From: Prorocentrum cordatum
Lineage: Eukaryota; Sar; Dinophyceae; Prorocentrales; Prorocentraceae
DNA length: 52,500 bases
Direction of reading: 5' to 3'
Assembly: GCA_963575745.1 (NCBI GenBank)
Contig: CAUYUJ010005647.1
Coordinates: 253,932 to 306,431 of the forward strand
Shown here: positions 29,011 to 38,826 of the stretch, in pieces
Layout of the letters: each line of letters begins with the position of its first letter
Numbering within the stretch: position 1 is the first letter of the stretch
Program-made: the position numbers and the translations under genes
The notes under the pieces: generated by a model
The model's database searches: none
What the model was told of the DNA's origin: nothing
Seen by the model: the letters and a program-made list of their open reading frames with translations, nothing else

Positions 29011-29450
29011 TTTCCGCCTGTCTTTCGTCGTCGTGGTCGTAGTCATCGTCGTCGCGGCTGTGGTTTCGGTCGATATCGTGATCGTCGTCCTTGTCGTTAC
29101 CGTCGTCGTCGTGGTCGGTCTCGTTGCAGTCGTCGTCGTCGTCGTCGTCGTCGTCAACCGTCGTCGTCAACCGTCGCAGTCGTTGTCGGAGGCAGCGGCG
29201 TTGAAGCACACGCCCGTCGTCCTCATGGTCGTCGTCATCGACGTTCCCTCTCTCCACTGTCATTGGCCGTCGTCGTAGTCCTCGTAGTCGCGCTAGCCCT
29301 TGTCTTGGTCGTCATCGTTTCGTTGCCACTGTCGATGTTGTCATCGTTGTCCTCGTTTTCGCCGTCGTGGTCGTCGTCGTCGTCGGTGCCCTCGTCGTCG
29401 TCGCCGCCGTTCTCGTCGTCGCCGTTGTCGTCGTAGTTGTCCTGCTCGTC
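29011..29450. repeat. (GTC)n degenerate microsatellite
   Basis: GTCGTCGT with frequent substitutions over about 440 bases; Val/Ser/Thr-rich frames are artefacts. Confidence 0.9.
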
Positions 29451-29454
29451 CGAA

Positions 29455-29900
29455 AGTCAGCCCGCTCGCCTGAGAGCCCGCCCGACCGACCCGCCCGTCA
29501 GGCTGCGCCCGCCCGCTCTCTTGCCAGCCCTCCCCTTCGATGACCCGCCCGATCAGGCCCCCCCGACCCGCCTGTTGTTGGGGTCCAGGCATCCGCCCCC
29601 ACCCGCCTGACGGAGTCCGCCCTCCCGCCTCGCTCGCCCGACCCGCCCGTCAGGGCCCACTCCCGCCCGGCCCGCCCGTTCGGATTCGCCCTCTCGCCGA
29701 GCACGCCCGCGCGGTGGACTCCGTCCAGCCCGCCCGGGCCGCCTTCCGGGCCGGCCCCGCCCGCCTGATCCGCCCGTCGGGGTTCGCTGGCCCGTGCTCT
29801 TGCGAGCCCGCCCGCCGGTCTTGATGTCCCGCCCGCCCGCCAGGGTCATCCCGTCGCGGTCCGCCCGCCCCACCCACCCGCCTTGCAGGGTTCACCCGCC
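29455..29900. repeat. GCCCGCCCG-rich minisatellite
   Basis: Irregular units of roughly 30-60 bases each containing CCCGCCCG and often GACCCGCCCGTC, CGGGTTCGC or TCTTGC(C/G)AG. Highly degenerate. Pro/Ala/Arg-rich frames on both strands are artefacts. Confidence 0.75.
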
Positions 29901-29984
29901 GGGCATGACCCGTTCCCGTTGAGAAGGACGAGAAGCGGAGGATTGGAGGTGGAGTAGAGGGGTATGGGGGATAGGACGAGGAAG

Positions 29985-30039
29985 AGGACGGTATGATGAT
30001 TGTGATGACAACGACGATGATGATGACGATGACGAACGA

Positions 30040-30071
<32 letters not shown>

Positions 30072-30139
30072 ATGATCATGGTGGTGGTGGTAGTGGTGAT
30101 GATGTTGGTGATGATGATGCTGCTGATGATGATGAAACC

Positions 30140-30179
<40 letters not shown>

Positions 30180-30186
30180 GTGATGG

Positions 30187-30220
<34 letters not shown>

Positions 30221-30995
30221 GGTGATGGTGATGGTGGTGGTGATGGTGATGGTGATGGTGATGGTGATGGTGATGGTGATGTTGATGGTGATGGTGATGA
30301 TGATGTGGAGGTGGGATGATGGTGATGGTGATGATGATGTTCGTGGTTGTGGTAGTGGTCGTGATGATGATGGTGGTGGTGGTGATGATGGTGGTGATGA
30401 TGGTTGTGATGGCGATGGTGATGGTGATGACTGTGATGATGATCATGAGGAGGAAGATGATGATGCTGATGATGATGAGAAGGAGGAGGATGATACTGGT
30501 GATGATGATGATGGTGGTGGTGGTGGTGATGGTGATGATGATGGTGATGACGATGACGATGGCGATGACAACGGCAACGACGACGACGAGGAGGATGATT
30601 CTCAAATTCCGATCTTCCCGTGACGATGAGGAAGGCGACGACGAGCAGGAGAAGAAGGGGGAAGGTCCAGAGAGGAGGAGGACGACGAGGAGGGAGAGCG
30701 GAGTGATCATGATGATGGTGGGTGGTTATGAAAATGACGAGGTTGATGATGACGATGGCAGCGCTCATGAGGATGAAGAAGGGGATTTGAAGAAGGGGAG
30801 GATGATGATGAGGAGGATGATGATGAGTATGATGAGGAGGAGGATGAAGATGAGGATGAGGATGAGGATGTGGATGATGATGGTGGTGGTAATGGTGATG
30901 GTCAGGAAAAGGAGGAAGATAAATAATTACGACGGTGATGAGCAGGAAGGAGATGGCGATGATGGTACGTGTGCTGCTGCTGGTGATGATGGCGA
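29985..30995. repeat. ~1 kb (GAT)n/(GGT)n microsatellite
   Basis: Alternating GATGAT, GGTGGT and GATGGT runs with AGG and GAC interruptions over about 1 kb, the longest simple repeat of the window. Poly-His, poly-Met and poly-Asp frames arise on the two strands. Confidence 0.95.
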
Positions 30996-31332
30996 CAAGG
31001 ATGGTTACGATGCTGACGCGTGTGCGTCCGCGGCCCCGTTCCACCCGCCCCTGGCCCTGTTCCCCGCGGCCCTGTAAGCACCGCCCGGCCCTGCTCCGCC
31101 GAGGAATAGTTCCGCCCAGCCGTGTTCCGCCCGGCCCTCTTCCGCCGAGACCGCTTCCGCGGTCAGCCCCTCTCAAGCGGGAGCTCTCTCGGGGACCTCC
31201 GCGGCAGAACCGAGCCTCGACGGGCTGGGCGTCAGCGGGATCGGTCCTCGGCGGACCAGGGCCTCGGCGGAACAGGGCCTGCGTCACTAGAGGAGGAGAG
31301 GACGGAGGAGTAAGTGGACGAGGACGAGTACA
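30996..31332. other. Small CCGCCCGGCCCT repeat, no gene
   Basis: Words such as TTCCGCCCGGCCCT and TTCCGCCGAG recur four or five times at about 31050-31160; the rest is unremarkable. Confidence 0.6.
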
Positions 31333-31504
31333 GTGGAGGCCCATGCCAAGAAACACCCTGCTTGCGTCCAGGGTGCCCTGGGCTTCTTGGGTTTCGATGG
31401 TTTGCGATGGAAAGCGTGACGTTCCCACACCACGAATCGATGGACGTCCGAGGGTCTCAGGGTTGGTTTCTTGTGGTTGGTTTCTTGTGGTCGGACCCCT
31501 ACTG
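31333..31504 (+). repeat. Dispersed 170-bp repeat, copy c
   Basis: GTGGAGGCCCATGCCAAGAA at the left; CAAGAAAC..GTTTC hairpin arms; GCGTGACGTTCCCACACCAC in the middle; doubled GGTTTCTTGTGG at the right. Closest to copy a (1104-1276), with which it shares AGCGTGACGTTCCC and AATCGATGGACG. Confidence 0.8.
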
Positions 31505-31727
31505 CACCAGCGGGAGAAGATGAGGAGGTTCAGGAGCGGGAGCGGGAGCACGAACCGAGGGTCGAGCAGACTTCCCGAGAGGCAAGGTAGGGTGGTCACC
31601 CAGCCGTGATGGCGGCTGTTGTCAGCGCAGAAGGCGTTCTCGGCCCCCGTACCCAGACATCCGACGATGTGTTTTCGTTCCCATCCGCGGCCCCCGAGGT
31701 CCCGACCTTCCCCCTGGGGCAGATTTT

Positions 31728-31939
31728 CTTCCCAGATCCTTTGTCGACCGGTGGCCGCCGCTGCTGCTGCCAGGCCTCCGGGCCGAGGACGAGGCGGAGG
31801 ACACCAGCAGGACGGTGGCCCGGAGGCTGTTGCTGAGGAAGCTGGAGGGCCTGCGGGTGTGCCTCCGCCCCTGGGCGGAGTTCGAGCGCGAGTGGGTCCG
31901 CATCGCCGCCGCCGCTCGAACTCCCTCCCACCCCTGAGG
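31728..31939 (+). other. Possible terminal exon of a host gene
   Basis: After a pyrimidine-rich run ending TTTTCTTCCCAG, one frame reads SFVDRWPPLLLPGLRAEDEA, then TVARRLLLRKLEGLRVCL, then RPWAEFEREWVRIAAAA, and stops at 31939. The segment is protein-like (amphipathic, with three Trp) and has no ATG, as expected of an internal or last exon. A possible donor (GGCAAG|GTAGGG) lies about 140 bases upstream in the same frame. No family is recognised and the call is weak. Confidence 0.25.
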
Positions 31940-32740
31940 TCTGGGCGATGTTATTCATGGGCTTACGCCACACCGCCGACCCCTTGGGATATCTGGGAAG
32001 GCCTTGGGCGGGGGGGGGTCCGTGCAGCATTCACAATCTGGCTCTCGCTATCTCGCGCGTGGCTTTTTCTTGTGCGCTGCCCCCCCATGTCGCCGCGCCA
32101 AATTGCCGCCGGTTGCTCCGGCCTCGCATCAGGTCCACCCTCAGCAGCTTTGTACGCTTGTATGTACTAAGGATCGTATATATGTGTATATGTGTATATA
32201 TATATATATATACATGAGCATATGCGTATATACATATAGAACCTGCAATCTTATATTGTACACACACGCGTACATAGCACGCGCAGGCATGCGTGTACAG
32301 AGATGGCACTGCGCGGTGCCATTCGACAGCGCGTCTTTGGGTTCAAGAATTGGCTCGTGGTGTGTTCACTCGGCGCCAGCGACAGCGGATGATGATGAGG
32401 CGCCAGCGACAGCGGTCACGAGCAGATCTCAATTAGTTTTTACGTGCGTTGGGCATGTACAGATATAAGCCAGATGATACAGGGGCTTCCCCCCGCAACG
32501 CAGCTCGCGGGGTTCTTTTCCGAAGATACTGTGCAACGCATTTGAAGCACAGGCACGGATCGGACGTCGCCGACGCATGGCGGCGAGGCTCACGCGCGCA
32601 CGGAATCAACAACGGCGAGTTGAGCTGCTGCGACGCAAGTATGGGGAAAGGAGGAGGCATGAGGTGGTCAAGTAAAGAGGAGCGATTAGTGATGCAGATT
32701 ATGTTTCTTTTTAGCCACAACATAGCAGGAGGACTCCGAC
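31940..32740. other. No gene recognised; short TATA/GTATAC tract
   Basis: Unique-looking sequence with a TGTATATGTGTATATATATA tract at about 32172-32240. No domain on either strand. Confidence 0.55.
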
Positions 32741-33480
32741 AAAAGCCCTGCGAGGAGGATCTCGCAGCGCGCGGACGTCCCACCGCGCAGGGTGGAGGTT
32801 TTGAAGCCGGTTTTTTGTCCTCCGGACCAACGGGGGTGCCTCTTGGAGGGTGTCATCCTCGGAGGCGCGTTGGAGGCTTTCGACAGATCGAGACCAGATC
32901 AAAAAAAGTCCAAGCCCACTTGTCGTGTGAGTATAATCGCTTTTTGCGGTCTGGTGGTGAGTGTGCATTCTTTATGCGGTCGTGATAGAGGCTCGAGGAT
33001 GGTCACGCTCGTTCGGCGCAAGATCCTTTGGGAGCCAGGGCTTCCTCCGACAAGACCGTTCATGCGAGTTTCGTTGGGACGCTCGGGTGTCGCTGTGACA
33101 TTCAGTGTCGATGCCAGCGGCTTTTCCGCAATATATCCAAAGTTGCTCCAAGAGAATCGTGTCTTGCGTTCTGGGTTGGCAATGTGTTGTGCATGCGGCT
33201 GTTCCAAGGGCGCGAGGAAGGGCACTTTTCGCGCGGCGGCTGCTCCTTTGGCAACGAGGCCCCCTTCCCCGCGCATCAGGAAAACCATGTGATTCTTGCA
33301 GGATGGTTCCAGTGTTGCTGTGGCTTTAAATACCGATGGCAGGGTCGCCCCCGCAGTCCACTCCAAGGCTGCGCCAGGATAATCGCGCCTCGCGGTCTGT
33401 GTTGGAGAGCGATCTCCCATGGGCCCTGGGGGGGGAGGGCGCGAGAAGGATCTCGCAGCGCGCGGAGGTCTCAGCGATCG
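32741..33480. repeat. Diverged tandem repeat, ~220-bp period
   Basis: Three related units end in similar text: ..ATCGCTTTTTGCGGTCTGG at about 32950, ..ATCGTGTCTTGCGTTCTGGG at about 33160 and ..ATCGCGCCTCGCGGTCTGTG at about 33385. All three are preceded by AAGTCCAAG, AAGTTGCTCCAAG or AGTCCACTCCAAG. The word GATCTCGCAGCGCGCGGA lies at both ends (32758 and 33450). The units are much diverged; no coding function is seen. Confidence 0.55.
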
Positions 33481-33500
33481 GCGGTGGACTCTGCGACGCC

Positions 33501-33593
<93 letters not shown>
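33501..33593. repeat. T25 directly joined to A68
   Basis: Twenty-five T (33501-33525) pass without a break into 68 A (33526-33593). It may be two tail-to-tail retroposed sequences, a foldback, or an assembly or sequencing artefact at a homopolymer. Confidence 0.9.
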
Positions 33594-33594
<1 letters not shown>

Positions 33595-34296
33595 ACGTGC
33601 GAATTCCTTGTCTTCTGCACGACGAGCGCTGAGGTGTCACGATGCCATGCTCGACGCAGGTCCTCCTTCAGAACTCCCCAATGCCGAAACCGTTGTGGCT
33701 CCACTGCGCAGCCCATGAGGAGCGCTTTTCGTTCGGCCCCCGCGGGAGTGGCGACGCATGGGTGAGGAGGCGGCGCTGGACGGCGCGTCGGCGTCGGCTT
33801 CGGCAGCTGTTGCCGATGTGCAAGTGTTCCCGCCGCACGCTGCTGCTGCCGATGATGATGATGAGACCTGGTGCCCGTGGACGTCGTCTGCAGCGGATGG
33901 GGGCACTCGCGCGGCGCAGCCACAAACAACGACGCCACAGCCGCGCCCGGAGTCACAGCAGACACCCCAACCTCGGTCAGTGGCCCCGCAGCGACAGCCG
34001 ATACGAGAAAAGAGAGCGCCTTGCCACAGGGCACCATCGGTGCAGCCATCGCCTCGGAGACAACACTGGCTGCGCCGCCTGGAGGGTTCGAGGCCATGAC
34101 GACCCAGATCACCCAGGAGATCGGCTCGTTCCCGGCGGCGGAGACGGGCATCTCGGTTGAAAAGGGGTTGGGGAACGCATCAATGAGGAAAGAAAGGAAG
34201 GATGGGAAAAGAAAGTGAGGAGAAGGGCCAGCAAGGAGGGAAGAAGGAAGGACGACACAAGGAGGACGGCCTCTGTTCGAGCTGGCGGCTCCGTCG
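33594..34296 (+). other. Degenerate coding-like sequence (Ala/Thr/Pro-rich)
   Basis: A frame from about 33758 reads MGEEAALDGASASASAAVAD and includes a short Asp run. Another frame from about 33900 reads GVTADTPTSVSGPAATADT and then AMTTQITQEIGSFPAAETG, stopping at 34218. Together they look like one low-complexity protein split by a frameshift, such as a LINE ORF1 N-terminus or a host exon remnant. There is no domain, and the call is weak. Confidence 0.25.
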
Positions 34297-35808
34297 CCCT
34301 CTGTCCGAATCGGGGGCGCGGGCGCCCCATTCGTCGCGGATCGCCGATTTGACAGTGGGGCCCCATTGTCAAATTGCTGATCGGGGGCGCTGGGCGCCCA
34401 CCCGTCGCCGATCGTCCGTTTGACAATGGGGCCCAATTGTCAAATGGCCAGCCGGAGGTGCTGGGGCCCCACCCGTCGCCGATTGCCCATTTGACAGTGG
34501 GGCCCCACTGTCAAATGGCCAATCGGGGGCGCTGGAATCCCACTCGTCGCCGATGTCCGAATCGGGGGCGCGGGCGCCCCATTCGTCGCCGATCGCCGAT
34601 TTGACAGCGGGGCCCCATTGTCGAATTGCTGATCGGGGGCGCTGGGCGCCCACCCGTCGCCGATTGTCCGTTTCACAATGGGGCCCCATTGTCGAATGGC
34701 CAGCCGGGGGTGATGGGGCCCCACCCGTCGCCGATTGCCCATTTGACAGTGGGGCTCCCATGTCAAATTGCCAAACGGGGGCGCTGGAACCCCACCCGTC
34801 GCCGATGTCCGAATCGGGGGCGCGGGCGCCCCATTCGTCGCCGATCGCCGATTTGACAGTGGGGCCCCATTGCCACATTGCCGATCGGGGGCGCTGGGCG
34901 CCCACCCGTCGCCGATTGTCCGTTTGACAATGGGGCCCCATTGTCAAATGGCCAGCCGGAGGTGCTGGGGTCTCACCCGTCGCCGATTGTCCTTGACAGC
35001 GGGGCCCCACTGTCGAATGGCCAATCGGGGGCGCGGGAATCCCACTCGTCGCCGATGTCCGAATCGGGGGCGCGGGCGCCCCATTCGTCGCCGATCGCCG
35101 ACTTGACAGCGGGGCCCCATTGTCAAATTGCTGATCGGGGGCGCTGGGCGCCCACCCGTTTCCGACTGTCCGTCTGACAATGGGGCCCCATTGTCAAATG
35201 GCCAGCCGGGGGTGCTGGGGCCCCATTGTCAAATGGCCAATCGGGGGCGCTGGAATCCCACCCGTCGCCGATGTCCGAATCGGGGGCGCGGGCGCCCCAT
35301 TCGTCGCCGATCGCCGATTTGACAGTGGGGCCCCATTGTCAAATTGCTGATCGGGGGCGCTGGGCGCCCACCCGTCTCCGATTGTCCGTTTGACAATGAG
35401 CCCCATCGTCAAATGGCCAGCCAGGGGCGCTGGGGCCCCACCCATCGCCGATTGTCCATTTGACAGTGGGGCCCCATTGTCAAATGGCCAATCGGGGGCG
35501 CTGGAATCCCACCCGTCGCCGATGTCCGAATCGGGGGCGCGGGCGCCCCATTCGTCGCCGATCGCCGATTTGACAGTGGGGCCCCATTGTCGACTTGCTG
35601 ATCGGGGGCGCTGGGCGCCCACCCGTCGCCGATTGTCCGTTTCACAATGGGGCCCCATTGTCAAATGGCCAGCCGGGGGCGCTGGGGTCCCACCCGTCGC
35701 CGATTGTCCGTTTGACAGTGGGGCCCCACTGTCAAATGGCCAATCGGGGGTGCTGGAATCCCACCCGTCGCCGATGGCCCGTTTGACAATGGGGCCCCAT
35801 TGTCAGTC
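34297..35808. repeat. Palindromic higher-order satellite, six ~252-bp units
   Basis: Each unit starts at CGATGTCCGAATCGGGGGCG (34551, 34803, 35053, 35269, 35520; a variant at about 34299). Spacings are 252, 252, 250, 216 and 251. One unit is a 39-bp short element plus three 71-bp monomers. Each monomer has a near or perfect palindrome: the half TTTGACAATGGGG joined to its own complement CCCCATTGTCAAA (26 bp), followed by a GGGCGCTGGGCGCCCA-type second palindrome. The fourth unit has a deletion of about 35 bases. Open frames on both strands are artefacts of the period. Confidence 0.92.
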
Positions 35809-36170
35809 GAGCAAAGTTCGCTGCGAACTTTTTCCAGCGACTTCGGGGCCCCCGCCGGGGGAGGGGTTTGGGGAGGGGAACATTTCACACGCCGATGAAC
35901 CCCAAGGGGTCGGCGGATTTTTCTCACGTCGAGCATCTTCGCCTAGTTTCGGGCCCCGGGCCATCAAAGATTGGGCCTAGGGCTCTGGTCGTGATGGTCC
36001 GCGAATGTTGTATTTTTTCGCGACGTCGGATCTCAGGGCATTTCCCTGCTGACTCGCCAGGCGGCCGCTCTCTCGGCCCTGGCTCGGGCCTGTGCAGGCC
36101 CACGCCCGGCTCGAGGCCCGGGCGGAGGTGGCGTTGTCCAGGAGGGGTGTCGATATTGTAAATGTCGATG
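35809..36170. other. No gene recognised; small hairpin at the satellite border
   Basis: AAAGTTCGCTGCGAACTTT at 35813-35831 is a short perfect hairpin immediately after the satellite. The rest shows no domain. Confidence 0.6.
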
Positions 36171-36565
<395 letters not shown>

Positions 36566-36730
36566 TGTGGTGGTGAGTGAACTTCTGGGTCCCCAGAAGT
36601 GGGGGCGCGAGGGACGAGGTCCCGCTCCACGCTTCGCGGCCCGAGGGGCCGCGCGCGGAGCTCGAAGATGGCTCTCGCCGCGCCTCGCGCCTCGCGCGGC
36701 GCAGCTCGCGACGTGGGGCGACCCGTGGTC

Positions 36731-36925
36731 GAAGAGCAGAGAACGGCATGAGCATAAACCCTCAGAGGTCCGCGCGGACTGCTTGGGTCTCGACCCCCCT
36801 TGGTGGCGACGCCGCCCCCGGCGCGCTCCGCGATCCAGGGAGGAGGGGCCCAGGGGGCCCAGCGCCGGCCCGAGAACTCCGCGCGGACTTCCCGATGCGG
36901 TTGCATGTGCCGCTCGTCGCTCCTC
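36731..36925. mobile_element. Foldback element, copy 4 (diverged)
   Basis: Left arm GGCATGAGCATAAACCCTCA..GTCCGCGCGGACT..GGGTCTCGACCCCC; right arm CCAGCGCCGGCCCGAGAA..TCCGCGCGGACTT..GGTTGCATGTGCCG in the inverse order. It has a longer, less regular loop than the other copies. Confidence 0.6.
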
Positions 36926-37089
36926 GGCCGAATGGGGCCAGGCCCTCGGGCCACAGGGCAGGACGAGGGGTTTGCCGACGGCCGCGGGGCCCGGTCTCTG
37001 GCCGGACGGTTTCTCGCGCCCGTGCCAGGTCGCACGGGCGGGTCTCGTCACGAGGCACGGGCTCGCTGGACTGAAGGAGCGTCCTTCGA

Positions 37090-37275
37090 GGAAGAAAAAA
37101 CGGCATAAGCATAAACTTTCTGGCGCTCCGCGCGCATTTCTTGGACCCGCGCTGGGCACCCCTGCGGCGCCTCCCCCCTGGCGCGCAGAGCGCGCCAGGG
37201 AGGGGGGTCCAGCGCAAATCCAAAAAATCCGCGCGGGGCGCCAAAGTCTATGTTTATGCCGTGGTTTCTTCTTCT
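37090..37275. mobile_element. Foldback element, copy 5
   Basis: Left arm GGAAGAAAAAACGGCATAAG, CATAAACTTTCTGGCGCTCC, GCGCATTTCTTGGACCCGCG; right arm CCAGCGCAAATCCAAAAAAT, CCGCGCGGGGCGCCAAAGTC, TATGTTTATGCCGTGGTTTC. The centre, CCCTGGCGCGCAGAGCGCGCC, is also self-complementary. It lies about 165 bases after copy 4. Confidence 0.85.
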
Positions 37276-37589
37276 AATCCTGCTCCTCTTCATCTCTCCT
37301 CGACGCACCAAGGCGTCTGTCGGCGCATGTCGTGGCCTCCGCTGCGTGGGGTCGCCCTTCCAGCCACAGCAGAAGGAGGAGGGAGGGGGGTGTTGCGTGT
37401 GGTCTCAAGACGGCGCTCGACAGTCCAAGGGTTTCATGAAGTTAACGGCGGCGGCTCCGCCTGCGGAAGCCGGAGGAGGCTCGGCGGAACGCGGCAGAAG
37501 CAACAGTGAGTCGCGAACATGCTTGGATGCAGGGGTTCCCGAGTCAGTCGTGTCAGCGACCGAGATACGAACGTGCGCGACCATAATCC
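37276..37589. other. No gene recognised
   Basis: Unremarkable GC-rich sequence; the overlapping open frames on both strands have no domain. Confidence 0.55.
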
Positions 37590-37760
37590 TCCGCCTCCTC
37601 CATCCTCCCCTCCACCCCCTCCCCGCTCCCGCCGTCGCGCCCTCCTCCGCCCTGCTCCTCTTCCTGCTCCCCCCCTTCCTCCTCCTCCTCCTCCTCCTCC
37701 TCCTCCTCCTCCTCCTCCTCCTCCTCCTCCTCCTCCTCCTCCTCGTTTTCCTCCTCCTTC
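37590..37760. repeat. (CTC)n microsatellite
   Basis: Mixed CTCC words, then about 65 bases of pure CTC, then mixed CTTC. Confidence 0.95.
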
Positions 37761-37870
37761 CTCCTTTCTCCGAATCCTGGATAGATTCGCCCTGTCGCAC
37801 CCCCGGACTTGTCGGTTGGGTGGGGCGAGCATTTCGACTGATACCTTCTCACCTTGTATGATCCTGAAGC

Positions 37871-38262
37871 TTGAACTGTGCAACACTCTCACGGATGGAA
37901 GGCGGGCCGTTTTCGAAATGTGTTTTTCGCATCAGTCGCATATGTATTTGGATAGTCCGCAGCAGTTCCATGGATGGAGTGCGGGCACTTTTTCGAAATA
38001 TGGTCATCGCCCTTGCGCCGCGCACATTCGCTTTAAAAGTTTACAGCAGCTCCACAGATGGAGGGCGGGCAGCTTACCAAAGTGTGGTTTCCGCTTCAGC
38101 GCCGCACTGATTCCTTATTCAAACATCGCAACAGGGAGCTCTCGCTTCAGCGCCGCGCACATTCATGTTGAAAGCTTGCGACAGCTTCAATGATGAAGGC
38201 CCGCTCCTTCTCAAAATGAGGTTATCGCCCGAGCGTCGCGCACATTCGTCTTGAACGGTTTA
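37871..38262. repeat. Diverged tandem repeat, ~95-bp period
   Basis: Units carry a GCAGCTCCACAGATGGAGGG-type word, then CGGGC, then CAAA-TGTGGTT, then CGCCGCGCACATTC and TTGAAAG. Related text starts at about 37871, 37960, 38045, 38110 and 38170. No coding function is apparent. Confidence 0.65.
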
Positions 38263-38787
38263 ACATGTTCACGGGTTCGTATGGTTGAACTACCAGGAAT
38301 GGTTTCTTGGCACGACTGCGGATTGGGAGGACGCGGCATTCATGTTGACTGGAGGTGTTGAAGTCCCAGGAATGGTGTTCTGCAAAGTTAGGATTGTCAG
38401 GACATAACATGTCGTTGATTCGCGGCTCTGGAGTCCGTGACATTAAATTCTGGCACGATCGAAGATTATCCGACGGTTTCTTCCAATGGGGCATTTCTTG
38501 CAAGGAAGAATTTAGAAACGTGCACGAAGAAGGGGGAGGGTGTATTGCAACATCGTTGGCGCATCCTGGGTTTACCGTGGTCTTCCTCCCCCTCTTCCTC
38601 CTCCTCCTCCTCGCCTCCTCCTGCTCCTGCTCCTGCTCCTCCTCCTCTTCCTCTTCCTCCTCCTCCTCCTCCCCATCAAGTTCTCGGCGCGAGAGCATTT
38701 TGCCCTCGGCCAGCCTTCGCCTCCACGTGGCATTTGAAGGCCACCGAGCGGTGCAGGGCACATCCCGCTACCGTACCTCTTGGTTGA
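38263..38787. other. No gene recognised; CCT tract
   Basis: Unique AT-richer sequence (38263-38570) with the phrase CAGGAATGGTTTCTTGG / CAGGAATGGTGTTCTG repeated at 38293 and 38368, then a CCT/CTG tract (about 38575-38678). Ends just before LINE element 3. Confidence 0.6.
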
Positions 38788-38826
38788 TTAGGAAAGGCAT
38801 TTACGGAAAGTCATGCCAAGTGTGTT

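Noticed and set aside
29892-31599. 500-codon minus-strand ORF with long His and Ser runs
   Set aside because: Translation of the GAT/GGT tract; the complementary strand gives an equally long Met/Asp/Val frame.
34297-35808. CRISPR-like array
   Set aside because: Units are whole tandem copies without unique spacers, are palindromic and higher-order, and the host is eukaryotic.
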